Assembly: GCF_001424385.1 (NCBI RefSeq)
Contig: NZ_LMPO01000001.1
Location: 122,014-186,013, forward strand
Direction: 5' to 3'
From: Curtobacterium sp. Leaf183
Lineage (GTDB): Bacteria; Actinomycetota; Actinomycetes; Actinomycetales; Microbacteriaceae
DNA length: 64,000 nucleotides
This document shows, piece after piece, positions 35,832-44,707 of the stretch; within the stretch, counting starts at the first letter, position 1, and each line of letters starts with the position of its first letter. The translations under genes were made by a program, and so were the position numbers. The notes under the pieces are model-generated. The model had not been told where the DNA came from. It ran no database searches and saw only the letters and a list, made by a program, of their open reading frames with translations.

Positions 35832-38266
35832 GCGCTCGGCCGATCGAGCTTCCACACGCGCTGCGGACCGGACTGGGTCTGGACCTCGCCGACGTCCCGC
35901 ACGTCGGCGCGGTCACCGAGCTTGTCGACCACGCGCTGCGTCGCGTAGACACCAGGCGTCGGGGCGATGCCCTGCACCCGGTACGCCAGGCTGACCGCGT
36001 CGCCCCACATGTCGTAGACGATGCTCGACCGGCCGACCAGGCCGCTCGTGACCTGACCGGTGTCCACGCCGGCACGCAGGGCGATCGAGGCGCCGTGCTG
36101 CGCGTTGAAGCGCTCGAGCACCCCTTCAGCCTCGGCGGCGAACTCGATCACGCGGCGGACGTTGTCGACCCGCGGGACACTGAGGCCGCAGCTCGCCAGG
36201 TACCCGCTGCGGGTCGTCCGGACCCGCTCGATCCCGTGCCGGGCCGCCGCCTCGTCGAAGGAACGCCAGACGTCGTTCACCAGTGACAGCGACTCCTCGG
36301 CGGTCAGGCCCGCGGCGAAGTCGTCGATCCCGATGATGTCCGCGTACACGACGGCGACGTCCTGGTGGTCCTCGGCGATCGTCTCGTCACCCTGCTTGTA
36401 GCGACGGGCGACCTCTTCCGGCATGAGCGTCAGCAGCATCGTGTCGTTCTGCCGCCGCTGCTCGTCCAACAGGTCCTGTTTCACGCGGAGGCTCCGGCTC
36501 ATGTCGTTGAACGCCAGGCCGAGGTCACCGATCTCGTCGCCCTGCTTCGTCTTCACCTCGACGCCGATCTCCCCGGCACTCACACGGTTGACCGCGGTCT
36601 GCAGTCGGCGGATCGGCCGGACGAACACCTGCGCCAGCAACAGCGACAGCAGGCTCACCAGCACGATGATGCCGACCAGGGCGAGCCCGATGTTGCGCGT
36701 GAAGTCGTTGACCGGCGCGAAGGCCTCGGCGGTGTCCATCTGCGCCACGACCACCCACCGCAGCCCGTCGACCTCGAGCGGGGCGTAGGCGGCCAGGGTC
36801 TCCTTGCCGCGGTAGTCGTTCGCGATCACCGTGCCCGTCTTGCCCTGCAGCGCCCGGGTGACCGGTGTGGTGTTCACCTGCTGCAGGAGCACCGAGCCCT
36901 TGACCGCCACCTCGCGCTTCGCCGTCGCCGGTGCCGTCCCCGCCGCGATCACGTCCTGCTGGTACTGCTTCGGGTGCTCGAGGAGCTGCCGCGGGTAGGA
37001 CCGCATCAGGTTGTCGTCTCCGACGAGGTACGACTCGCCGGTGTCGCCGAGCCCGTCGTTCTTCCAGCCCTGGTTGCCCGTCATCACCTGGGTGATCAGG
37101 TCGACCGGCACCTGTACGGCCATCACGCCGATCACGCGACCGTCCTCGGCCACCGGGCTCATCACCCACAGGGTCGGGACGTTGAGGCTCGGGACGTACC
37201 GTCCGAAGTCCGTCACGACGACCGCGTCGGAGTTCGTCAGCTGCAGGGCCTGCTCGTACCCGGTGGCCAGGTTCGAGTCGCGGTACGGACCGTCCTCGAG
37301 GTCCGAGCCGAGGTCGGCACCGCCGTAGGCCGAGTAGACGACGTCGCCGTCGGTGTTCATCAGCAGCAGGTCCTCGTAGCCCTGCGCGTCCACCGCCTGC
37401 CGGAAGTACGACTGGTACTGGGCGTGCGCCGCGCTCCAGGTGCTGCCGTCGCCGGCGTCGTCCCGCTGGATGGCCTTGTCGTAGTCGTCGAACGGGGCGG
37501 TGTAGCGCGCCTGGAGGTAGGTCTGCGGGTCACGCGTCGGCGCGAACTGCTCCGGGTTCGCCGTGCCGCCGCTCCGTTGGTCGAGCTGCGGCACGAAGGT
37601 GTCCTGGTACCAGGCGTCCACCGCGGACTGGTCGGCCGAGGTCACCGGCTGGTCCTGCAGGTCACGCCACCCGGCCTCGAACGCCTGCGTCGCACCGATC
37701 ACGCTCGCGTTGCGGCTCTGCGAGACCACGGTCTGCGTGAACTGGTCGAACGACCGCTTGAGTTCGGTGATCCGGGACTCGCGCAGCGAGGTGACCTGGT
37801 TGAGCGCCGCCGCCTGCAGGGAGTCGCGGCCGTTCACGTAGCCGACGGCACCGACCACGAGGGCCGCGAGGACGCTGACCCCGAGCAGCATCACCAGCAG
37901 CTTGGACTGGATGTCGAGGGACCCCGTCTTCCGGAACCGGCTCCAGCGACCGCGTCGGCGGGGTGCGGGGTCGGCGCTCGGGGTGCCGGGCCCGGCAGGG
38001 GGGATGGGGTCGGCCGGGGGGATGGGGTCGGCCGGGACGGAGCCGGGAGCGTGGGAGCCCGACGGGTTCGTGCCGGTCGGGTTCGTGCTGGTCGGGTTCG
38101 TGCCGGTCGGGTCTGCGCCGTGCGACGCGGCTGGTGTGTCGGCGGGCCGGTCATCCGGCGAGGACGGAGGGGCTGCGGTCACGATGACTCCGATCGACAG
38201 CCCACTGGTGCCGGTGGGCTCCTGGTCGTGCGACGCCGCTGATTCGGCGCCCATCACATCTATCAC
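35828..38266 (-). CDS. Sensor protein with dCache, HAMP and degenerate class III nucleotide cyclase domain
   Basis: 812 residues. A disordered Pro/Thr/Asn-rich start (18-105, with repeats PTGTNP and PADPIP) precedes a helix (122-144), an extracytoplasmic dCache-like sensor (150-525), a second helix (about 533-555), HAMP (556-610) and the cyclase domain (636-800). The first metal aspartate D643 (YADI), the purine-site D752 and R763 are kept; the second metal aspartate is S687, the base-selecting lysine is R683 and the transition-state asparagine is S759. It is coupled to the channel gene. Start is GTG 38266 (ATG 38254 possible). Confidence 0.88.
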   Translation of the reverse strand: MIDVMGAESAASHDQEPTGTSGLSIGVIVTAAPPSSPDDRPADTPAASHGADPTGTNPTSTNPTGTNPSGSHAPGSVPADPIPPADPIPPAGPGTPSADPAPRRRGRWSRFRKTGSLDIQSKLLVMLLGVSVLAALVVGAVGYVNGRDSLQAAALNQVTSLRESRITELKRSFDQFTQTVVSQSRNASVIGATQAFEAGWRDLQDQPVTSADQSAVDAWYQDTFVPQLDQRSGGTANPEQFAPTRDPQTYLQARYTAPFDDYDKAIQRDDAGDGSTWSAAHAQYQSYFRQAVDAQGYEDLLLMNTDGDVVYSAYGGADLGSDLEDGPYRDSNLATGYEQALQLTNSDAVVVTDFGRYVPSLNVPTLWVMSPVAEDGRVIGVMAVQVPVDLITQVMTGNQGWKNDGLGDTGESYLVGDDNLMRSYPRQLLEHPKQYQQDVIAAGTAPATAKREVAVKGSVLLQQVNTTPVTRALQGKTGTVIANDYRGKETLAAYAPLEVDGLRWVVVAQMDTAEAFAPVNDFTRNIGLALVGIIVLVSLLSLLLAQVFVRPIRRLQTAVNRVSAGEIGVEVKTKQGDEIGDLGLAFNDMSRSLRVKQDLLDEQRRQNDTMLLTLMPEEVARRYKQGDETIAEDHQDVAVVYADIIGIDDFAAGLTAEESLSLVNDVWRSFDEAAARHGIERVRTTRSGYLASCGLSVPRVDNVRRVIEFAAEAEGVLERFNAQHGASIALRAGVDTGQVTSGLVGRSSIVYDMWGDAVSLAYRVQGIAPTPGVYATQRVVDKLGDRADVRDVGEVQTQSGPQRVWKLDRPSA

Positions 38267-38345
38267 GCGAGTAACACTCGTGTCCGTTTCGCGTCCCCTG
38301 TCCGCAAAACGAGCCAGTCGACGCCGGTGCCCACCGCGCGCCCGG

Positions 38346-38474
38346 AGCGTGCGGTGCGTCCGGCGTCCGATGCGTGCGGTGCGTCCGGCGTCCGATGCGT
38401 GCGGCGTCCGATGCGTCCGGTGCGTGCGGCGCGTGCGGTGTGTCCGGAGCGTCCGGTGCGTGCGGCGCGTGCGC
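38346..38474. repeat. Simple-sequence GC-rich repeat tract
   Basis: About 130 bases built from short units GTGCGTCCG, GCGTCCGATGCGTGCG and variants; one 22-base stretch ending GGCGTCCGA is duplicated with a 25-base period at 38349-38395. It fills the gap between the cyclase-like gene and the end of the ABC exporter gene. No coding sense. Confidence 0.8.
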
Positions 38475-38475
38475 G

Positions 38476-40341
38476 TCAGGTGCCGAGGGCGTCGATCGGC
38501 GCGGCCTGCTGCTGGTTCAACGTCGTGTAGATGCCGTCCAGCGCGAGCAGCTGGTCATGTGTCCCCTGCTCCACGATCCGTCCGTGGTCGAGCACGAAGA
38601 TCACGTCGGCATCCCGCACGGTCGACAGGCGGTGCGCGATCGAGATGGTCGTCCGTCCTCGCGCTGCGGCATCGAGCGCGGCCTGCACGACCCGCTCTGA
38701 GATCGAGTCGAGGGCACTCGTGGCTTCGTCGAGGACGAGCACGGGCGGGTCCTTGAGCATGACGCGAGCGATCGCGATCCGCTGCTTCTCACCCCCGGAC
38801 AACCGGTACCCGCGCTCCCCGACCACCGTGTCGTAGCCGTCGGGGAAGGACGCGATCGTCTCGTGGATGTTCGCTGCCCGTGCAGCGCGCTCGAGCTCGG
38901 CGTCGGTGGCGTCCGGCTTGGCGTACCGGAGGTTGTCGCCGATGGTCGCGTGGAAGAGGTAGGTCTCCTGGCTGACGATGCCGACGTGCCGCATGAGGTC
39001 CTCGTGCTCGAGGTCGCGGACGTCGGCCCCGGCGAAACGGACCGACCCCTTCGTGGCCTCGTACAGTCGTGGCACCAGGTAGGACACCGTCGTCTTGCCG
39101 GCACCGGACGGCCCCACGAAGGCGGCGAACTGCCCTGGCTGGAGCTCGAACGACACACCGCGCAGCGTGGGCTTGTCGGCTTCGCCGTCCGGGTAGGTGA
39201 AGGTGACGTCGTCGAAGGCGACGTGTCCGACCCGACTCTCGTCGACCTTGGCCGCAGCAGGCGAGTCCGTGATGGCCGGCTTGAGGTCGAGGTACTCGAA
39301 GATGCGGGCGAATAGCGCGCCGGAGGTCTGCAGGTCGAGCACGACACGCAGCAGCCCCACGGTCGGGAACAGCAGCCGCGACTGCACGGTCGTGAACGCG
39401 ACGATCGTGCCGGCGGTGATCGGGACTCCACCGAGGATCAGGTACGCCGCCACCAGGTAGATGATCGCCGGGATGATCGACAGGAAGATCTGCACGATGG
39501 CGAAGAACCACTGTCCGGACATCTGCTGGCGGACCTGCAGCGAGATCTGGTTGCGGTTCTCGTCGCCGTAGCGGTGGGTCTCGGCCCGCTGCTGGTTGAA
39601 GCTCTTGGCGAGGAGGATCCCCGACACGCTCAGTGCCTCTTGGGTGATCGCGGTCATGTCCGAGAGCGATTCCTGCGTCTGCCCGGCGATCTTCGCGCGG
39701 ACCTGACCGACCCGACGCTGCGCGATCACGAGCAGCGGCAGCAGGACGACGGCCACGATGGTCATCTGCCAGCTGAGCAGCAGCATCGCGACGACTGCGG
39801 CGATCACGGTCACGGTGTTGCCGAGCACCGAGGAGATCGTGTTGTTCAGCACGCTCGCGACGCCGCCCACGTCGTTCTGCAGACGCGACTGGATCACGCC
39901 GGTCTTGGTCCGGGTGAAGAACGCCAGCTCCATCCGCTGCAGGTGCGCGAAGAGCCGCATACGCAGCGCCCCCATCACCTTGTTGCCGACGGTCGCCGTC
40001 AGGTACGTCTGCCAGACACCGACACCGGCGCTCGCGATCCACAGGGCGACCATCCCGCTGACCAGCCAGAACAGCACCGGCACGTTCGGCGTCCCCGACT
40101 CGGGGAACAGTCCCCGGTCGAAGGCCTGCTGCGTCAACAGGGGCGGGATCACCGACAGCGCGGCCCCCACGAGCACCAGGGCGATCGTGAAGACGATCGA
40201 GCGACGGTGCGGGACGAACAGCCCGGCGATCCGCCGCAGCAGGTGCGGGACCGCCGGCGCCTGGGCGTTCGCGGCACGCTGCGCGTCGAAGTCGCCGCTC
40301 GAGATGCGGCCACCGTGGCCGCCGCCGCGCATCATGCTCAT
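38476..40341 (-). CDS. ABC exporter, fused permease and ATPase (ABCB type)
   Basis: 621 residues. Six membrane helices (about 45-350) are followed by the nucleotide-binding domain: Walker A GPSGAGKTT (410-418), Q-loop SQETYLF, signature LSGGE (514-518), Walker B VLVLDEATS and the H-loop AHRLS. A half transporter that must dimerise; it would export lipids or drugs. The N terminus is Gly/His-rich (MMRGGGHGG). The ATG at 40341 has AAGGA seven bases upstream. A solitary gene divergent from an APC permease; no regulator adjoins it. Confidence 0.93.
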   Translation of the reverse strand: MSMMRGGGHGGRISSGDFDAQRAANAQAPAVPHLLRRIAGLFVPHRRSIVFTIALVLVGAALSVIPPLLTQQAFDRGLFPESGTPNVPVLFWLVSGMVALWIASAGVGVWQTYLTATVGNKVMGALRMRLFAHLQRMELAFFTRTKTGVIQSRLQNDVGGVASVLNNTISSVLGNTVTVIAAVVAMLLLSWQMTIVAVVLLPLLVIAQRRVGQVRAKIAGQTQESLSDMTAITQEALSVSGILLAKSFNQQRAETHRYGDENRNQISLQVRQQMSGQWFFAIVQIFLSIIPAIIYLVAAYLILGGVPITAGTIVAFTTVQSRLLFPTVGLLRVVLDLQTSGALFARIFEYLDLKPAITDSPAAAKVDESRVGHVAFDDVTFTYPDGEADKPTLRGVSFELQPGQFAAFVGPSGAGKTTVSYLVPRLYEATKGSVRFAGADVRDLEHEDLMRHVGIVSQETYLFHATIGDNLRYAKPDATDAELERAARAANIHETIASFPDGYDTVVGERGYRLSGGEKQRIAIARVMLKDPPVLVLDEATSALDSISERVVQAALDAAARGRTTISIAHRLSTVRDADVIFVLDHGRIVEQGTHDQLLALDGIYTTLNQQQAAPIDALGT

Positions 40342-40519
40342 GCGAGATCCTTTCGCCCGGAGGGCCCGACCGGTCATCCGCGAGAGCAAATGTATCCCCG
40401 CGGTACGACAGCGGTGCGGCCGGGAGCGACATCTGTGGAGAACGTCGCTGACAGCGGAATTGACCCCTTTCCGGGGCCATGCGAGCATGACCCGTCCCGT
40501 TCCCCCACCACGAGGTCCC

Positions 40520-41962
40520 ATGTCGTCCGCGCCACCCCGTCCTGCCCAGCCCCGTCCCGCTCGGACCCTCCGCCACCAGCTCGCGCGGCGCAAACCGATC
40601 GACCAGCTGCAGGCAGATGCGGCAGCCGGCGTCGACGGGCAGCCACTCCGCAGGACCCTCGGCGTCTGGCACCTGACGATGATCAGCGTCGGCGCCACGC
40701 TCGGCACCGGGATCCTCGTCGTCCTCGGGACCGCGGTGCCGCTGGCAGGGCCGGCGGTCTGGATCTCGTTCGTCCTGGCGGGGGTCGCGGCGCTGTTGTC
40801 GGCGCTGTCCTACGCCGAGATGGCCGGAGCCGTGCCGACCTCGGGGTCGAGCTACTCGTACACGTACGCGACCATGGGCGAGGGCATCGCCTGGGTCTGC
40901 GGCTGGTGTCTGGTCCTCGAGTACGCCGTCTCGGTCGCCGCCGTCGCCGTGGGTGCGAGCGAGTACGTCGACGAGACGCTGCGCGTGTTCGGCCTGCACC
41001 TGCCGACAGCCCTGTCGGCTCCTCCCGGTGACGGCGGCGTCGTCAACCTGCCCGCCGCCGTGCTGGTGCTCCTCGCCACCGCGGTGCTGCTGCCGGGTGC
41101 CCGCGAGAGCGCGTGGGTGAACACCCTCATGGTCATCGTGAAGATCGCGCTGCTGGTGTTCTTCGTCGTCGTGGCGTTCACCGCGTTCCAGGCGGGCAAC
41201 TTCGAGCCGCTCGCGCCGATGGGTGCCGCCGGGGTCACCGCAGCTGCCTCTCGCCTGTTCTTCTCGTACATCGGCTTCGACGCCGCCTCGACCGCGGGCG
41301 AAGAGGCGAAGGACCCGCGCCGTGACCTGCCCCGGGCGATCATCGGGTCGATCGTGGTCATCACCGCGCTGTACATCCTCGTGGCGATCGCGGCGATCGG
41401 CGCCCGGCCGTGGGAGTCGTTCTCGTCGACGGAGGCCTCGCTCGTGCGCATCGTCGTCGACGTCACCGGTCGGCCGTGGGTGGCACTCGTGTTCTCGGTC
41501 GGCGCCGTCATCGCCATCGCCAGCGTCGTGCTGACCGTCCTGTACGGCCAGACCCGCATCCTGCTCACCATGGCGCGCGACGGCCTGGTGCCGAAGGTGT
41601 TCGGACGGGTGTCGGCGCGCACCGGCACCCCGATCGCCAACACCCTCATCGTCGGCGTCGTGGTGACGGTCGTCGCCGCGCTCGTCCCGCTCGGCGAACT
41701 CGCCGACGCGACGAGCATCGGCACCCTCGTGGCCTTCGCGCTCGTCAACGTGTCGGTCATCATCCTGCGCCGATCGCAACCGACGCTCGAGCGCTCGTAC
41801 CGCGTGCCGCTGTTCCCGGTCGTCCCGGTCCTGGGCACCCTGTGCTGCGTCCTGCTCGCGGTCTTCCTCGGCGCGGGCACCTGGATCGCCTTCGCCGTGT
41901 GGATGCTCGCCGGCGCCGTGCTCTACGTGCTGTACGGCCGCCGGCACAGCACGCTCGCCTGA
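40520..41962 (+). CDS. APC-superfamily amino acid permease
   Basis: About 480 residues with 12 membrane helices. The first helix carries the substrate-binding motif GATLGTGILV, helix 6 has FFSYIGFDAASTAGEEAKDPRRDLP, the signature of cationic amino acid transporters (CAT/YfnA type). I start at ATG 40520 after CGAGG; ATG 40487 would add eleven residues. It is divergent from the ABC exporter. Its stop codon overlaps an 8-bp repeat array. Confidence 0.92.
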   Translation: MSSAPPRPAQPRPARTLRHQLARRKPIDQLQADAAAGVDGQPLRRTLGVWHLTMISVGATLGTGILVVLGTAVPLAGPAVWISFVLAGVAALLSALSYAEMAGAVPTSGSSYSYTYATMGEGIAWVCGWCLVLEYAVSVAAVAVGASEYVDETLRVFGLHLPTALSAPPGDGGVVNLPAAVLVLLATAVLLPGARESAWVNTLMVIVKIALLVFFVVVAFTAFQAGNFEPLAPMGAAGVTAAASRLFFSYIGFDAASTAGEEAKDPRRDLPRAIIGSIVVITALYILVAIAAIGARPWESFSSTEASLVRIVVDVTGRPWVALVFSVGAVIAIASVVLTVLYGQTRILLTMARDGLVPKVFGRVSARTGTPIANTLIVGVVVTVVAALVPLGELADATSIGTLVAFALVNVSVIILRRSQPTLERSYRVPLFPVVPVLGTLCCVLLAVFLGAGTWIAFAVWMLAGAVLYVLYGRRHSTLA

Positions 41963-42024
41963 GCCGCTGGGCCGCTGAACCGCTGAACCGCTGAACCGCT
42001 GAGCCGCTGAGCCGCTGAGCCGCC
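41961..42024. repeat. 8-bp tandem array, eight units, at the end of the permease gene
   Basis: Eight units of G(A/G)(A/G)CCGCT run without interruption from the stop codon of the permease. The last unit ends in C. A separate 9-bp array, GATCGCCCG / GACCGCCCG / GATCGCCCG, lies at 42062-42088. Confidence 0.9.
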
Positions 42025-42096
42025 TGCAACCCCGGGCCCCTTCTGCTCTTCCGGCGCCCCGGATCGCCCGGACCGCCCGGATCGCCCGGAGACGGT

Positions 42097-43014
42097 TCAC
42101 ACCTGCAGTCCGTGGCCGCGGAGCAGTGCCCGCAGCCGATCGACGTCGACGAGGTGCCACCATCGCACCCGGATGAACGCGACGACGCCGGGCCGGATGC
42201 GGTCCTCGCGCTGCTTCTCGTGCCAGAGGACGTCCTGCGGCGTCCGACCGGCGAGCATGGTCGGGTCGGTGTACTTCTGACGGCCGTCGAACTCGATCAC
42301 GATCCGCTCGGCGGGCAGCCACAAGTCCACTCGGTCGACGAATCCGTCGCTGACGAACTCGTGCTGCGGCTCGACTGCGGTGATGCCGAGTTCGGCGAGC
42401 CGAGCCGCGCAGAACGACTCACCCACCGATTCGTGACGGACGTCGCTCGTCTGGACGACCCGGTCGAGATGGACGCGCCCACGTCCGTCGAACCGGTCGG
42501 CGAACGCGGTCAACGCCGTCCGCGCCAGACCCCCGCGGAGCGCACTGTCGAGCACGATCACCGCCTGGGGGAACTGCAGGTCGAGGGCAGCTCCCACAGC
42601 GGTGCTGACCGGGTCCGCGAGCCGGGCCCCGGCGTACGTGTCGAGCGAAGTCGATGCGCGCTCCGGCTGGGGCGATGACCGGACGCTGACACCCGACATG
42701 CGCCGGCGCCCACCGTGGGGCACGGTGACCTGTACCCGGTCCGGCCACGGTCCGATGTGCGCCCATCCGCGGAGTGCCGCGGCGGACAGGTGCGAGACGA
42801 CGCCGTCGTGCGGGATCCTGGGCGTGACGGCCCGGACCAGGGTCAGATGTCGCGCGTGGGTGTCGAGTCGGTCCCACTCGTCGGGGTCGACGTAGACGCC
42901 GGGGACGAGCCGGGTCAGTTTCCGTTCGGCCGCCCGACGCTGGAGCCGTCGAGCAACGGTGCGGCCGGACGATGCGCGCCAGAGCTGCGGTTCGTACGAG
43001 GTCTCGATCTCCAT
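42097..43014 (-). CDS. AbiEi-like antitoxin-type protein with DUF559-like endonuclease domain
   Basis: 305 residues. The N-terminal part (1-110) has the AbiEi/winged-helix pattern RRLQRRAAERKLTRLVPGVYV then SHLSAAALRGWAH and VPHG. The C-terminal part (about 200-305) has a DUF559/Vsr-like nuclease core: E197-type glutamate in GESFCAARL, VDLWLPAERIVIEFDGRQKY and HEKQREDRIR. Such fused proteins are common orphans in Microbacteriaceae and Micrococcales; no AbiEii toxin gene lies beside it. The ATG is preceded by GACGCT six bases upstream. The nuclease activity is inferred. Confidence 0.8.
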   Translation of the reverse strand: MEIETSYEPQLWRASSGRTVARRLQRRAAERKLTRLVPGVYVDPDEWDRLDTHARHLTLVRAVTPRIPHDGVVSHLSAAALRGWAHIGPWPDRVQVTVPHGGRRRMSGVSVRSSPQPERASTSLDTYAGARLADPVSTAVGAALDLQFPQAVIVLDSALRGGLARTALTAFADRFDGRGRVHLDRVVQTSDVRHESVGESFCAARLAELGITAVEPQHEFVSDGFVDRVDLWLPAERIVIEFDGRQKYTDPTMLAGRTPQDVLWHEKQREDRIRPGVVAFIRVRWWHLVDVDRLRALLRGHGLQV

Positions 43015-43119
43015 GCACTCAGCGTCGTTGAGCCCGTCGACGCCTGGGACCGGGCGACCAGAACCGTGGACCGATCGTCACCGACCCCGACCTGTGGAGG
43101 AACCGGTCATGCACGTGAT

Positions 43120-43256
43120 GCGACATGAGTGCAGCGAAAGCGCGACGCTTTCGCTGCCGCGATGTCGCCCGGCGCCGGCTGGACCCGATGTCGGCGCATC
43201 GAGCGACGTCGCGGCACCGAAAGCGCGTCGCGGAACCGCCTGCGATGTCGCTTTCG
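43120..43256. repeat. Cluster of related inverted repeats upstream of the AbiEi-like gene
   Basis: At 43120-43168, GCGACAT-n4-GCAGCGAAAGC pairs with GCTTTCGCTGC-n4-ATGTCGC around five bases. At 43218-43256, CCGAAAGCG pairs with CGCTTTCGG. The motif GCGA(T/C)GTCGC also recurs at 43160, 43203 and 43242. The gap from 43015 to 43386 otherwise holds only the rplL terminator; no gene is visible. Confidence 0.75.
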
Positions 43257-43334
43257 GAGCGGGAAAGCCCCACAGCCCCCGCAGCCCCCCACAGCACGGC
43301 AGCACCCACCCCACCCACACAGCCCCCACGAACG

Positions 43335-43370
43335 ACGACGGCCGCCGCCCCGAAGGGCAGCGGCCGTCGT
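43335..43370 (-). terminator. Terminator of the rplJ-rplL operon
   Basis: Arms ACGACGGCCGCCGCCC and GGGCAGCGGCCGTCGT with a CGAA tetraloop and one mismatch, 16 bases after the rplL stop. Confidence 0.85.
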
Positions 43371-43386
43371 GATGAAGCGGATCGAA

Positions 43387-43770
43387 CTACGCGACCTCGA
43401 CCGTGGCGCCGGCGGCCTCGAGGGCTGCCTTCGCCTTGTCAGCGGCTTCCTTGTTCGCACCCTCGAGCACCTTGGCGTCGGGGGTCTCGACCAGGGCCTT
43501 GGCCTCGCCGAGGCCGAGCGACGTGAGGCTGCGGACCTCCTTGATGACCTGGATCTTCTTGTCGCCAGCCGACTTGAGGATGACGTCGAACTCGGTCTTC
43601 TCCTCGACCTCTTCGGCCGGAGCAGCAGCACCGGGAGCCGCAGCAGCGGCAACGGGGGCAGCAGCGGTGACCTCGAAGACCTCTTCGAACTTCTTCACGA
43701 AGTCCGAGAGCTCGATGAGCGTGAGCTCCTTGAAGGCCTCGATGAGCTCGTCCTGCGAAAGCTTCGCCAT
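43387..43770 (-). CDS. rplL: 50S ribosomal protein L7/L12
   Basis: 127 residues, normal length. The N-terminal dimerisation domain (1-35) is joined by an Ala/Pro hinge (36-52) to the C-terminal factor-binding domain with [21 protein letters not shown], cut here to its key residues. It forms the ribosomal stalk with L10. The ATG has AGGAG upstream. It is 51 bases from rplJ. Confidence 0.98.
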   Translation of the reverse strand: MAKLSQDELIEAFKELTLIELSDFVKKFEEVFEVTAAAPVAAAAAPGAAAPAEEVEEKTEFDVILKSAGDKKIQVIKEVRSLTSLGLGEAKALVETPDAKVLEGANKEAADKAKAALEAAGATVEVA

Positions 43771-43821
43771 GATTTTCTCCTACTACTAGCTAGTACGTGT
43801 GGTTGATGAACGCGTGCCTGG

Positions 43822-44337
43822 TCAGGCCGCGGACTCCTGCTTCTCGCGGAGGGCGTCCACCGTGCGGACGGCCTGCGAGAGGGGTGCGTTGAACAGGTAC
43901 GCAGCACCGAACAGCGAAGCCTTGAAGGCACCGGCGAGCTTGCCGAGCAGCACTTCACGGGATTCGAGGTCGGCGAGCTTGTCCACCTCGGTCGCGGAGA
44001 GCGGGTTACCGTCGAAGTAACCGCCCTTGACCACGAGCTCGGGGTTCGCCTTGGCGAATGCACGCAGCGACTTCGCGACGGCGACGGTGTCACCGTGGAC
44101 GAAGGCGAGAGCGGACGGACCGGCGAGCTCGTCGTCGAACGACGAGATGCCGGCGTTGTTCGCCGCGATCTTGGTCAGCGTGTTCTTCACCACGGCGTAC
44201 GTGGCGTGCTCACGGATCGAGTTGCGGAGCTCCTTGAGCTGCGCGACCGTGAGACCGCGGTACTCGGTGAGCAGAACGGCGTTCGAGCTACGGAAGGACT
44301 CCGTGAGCTCGGCGACCGCAGCTTCCTTGTTCGCCAT
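43822..44337 (-). CDS. rplJ: 50S ribosomal protein L10
   Basis: 171 residues. The N-terminal rRNA-binding domain starts [17 protein letters not shown], with [17 protein letters not shown]; the C-terminal helix binds L7/L12 dimers. The ATG follows AAGGAG. Expression of rplJ-rplL is probably controlled by L10 binding to its own leader, which contains a terminator hairpin. Confidence 0.98.
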   Translation of the reverse strand: MANKEAAVAELTESFRSSNAVLLTEYRGLTVAQLKELRNSIREHATYAVVKNTLTKIAANNAGISSFDDELAGPSALAFVHGDTVAVAKSLRAFAKANPELVVKGGYFDGNPLSATEVDKLADLESREVLLGKLAGAFKASLFGAAYLFNAPLSQAVRTVDALREKQESAA

Positions 44338-44550
44338 GGTTCTCCTTGGGGGTCTTGCCGGCTAGCCCCAGGTCCCCGGTTGCGACGTACACAACCACCA
44401 CACGAAAAAAAGCTCCGGCGCAGAGGCTCGGAGCTGCTCCCCCCGCGAACGGAAGGAGTGGTTCGGAACACCTGCGCGGGCTGCCTCGTGAGAGAGGACC
44501 TTCGGTTGACGTGCAAGCACGGCAACGACCGGCGGTCTTTGGCTTCGAGA
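44338..44550 (-). promoter_or_regulatory. L10 leader with intrinsic terminator (autoregulation/attenuation)
   Basis: A leader of about 200 bases precedes rplJ. On the minus strand AGCTCCG and CGGAGCT (44435-44411) form a hairpin followed at once by seven T residues, a textbook intrinsic terminator in an otherwise T-poor genome. The sequence just upstream has the GC-rich paired segments expected of the bacterial L10 leader, which L10-L12 bind. This would let free L10 reduce its own transcription or translation. Confidence 0.75.
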
Positions 44551-44579
44551 ACTGTACCAGACGGCACGGGCGCCGCCAA
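44551..44579 (-). promoter_or_regulatory. Promoter of rplJ-rplL
   Basis: TTGGCG (44579-44574) and TACAGT (44556-44551) on the minus strand with the ideal 17-base spacer. Best sigma-70-like promoter in the window. Confidence 0.7.
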
Positions 44580-44583
44580 CCAC

Positions 44584-44627
44584 CGGACGGGAGGCCCGGT
44601 GCCGGCCCGCCCCGCGCCTCCTGTCCG
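44584..44627 (-). terminator. Terminator hairpin of the GGACGGGAGGC family (after histidine kinase)
   Basis: Arms CGGACGGGAGGCCCGG and CCGCGCCTCCTGTCCG pair with two mismatches. It lies between the histidine kinase stop and the rplJ promoter. Confidence 0.7.
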
Positions 44628-44707
44628 TCAGTGGGTCGGGTCCGAAAGGAAGTCGGATCGCGCGTTGGGGGTCGGAAGAACCGACCAACTACGCGCGATT
44701 CGACCTC

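Noticed and set aside
43120-43256. CRISPR array
   Set aside because: Repeats are inverted, irregular in spacing and diverged; no constant spacer length and no cas genes.
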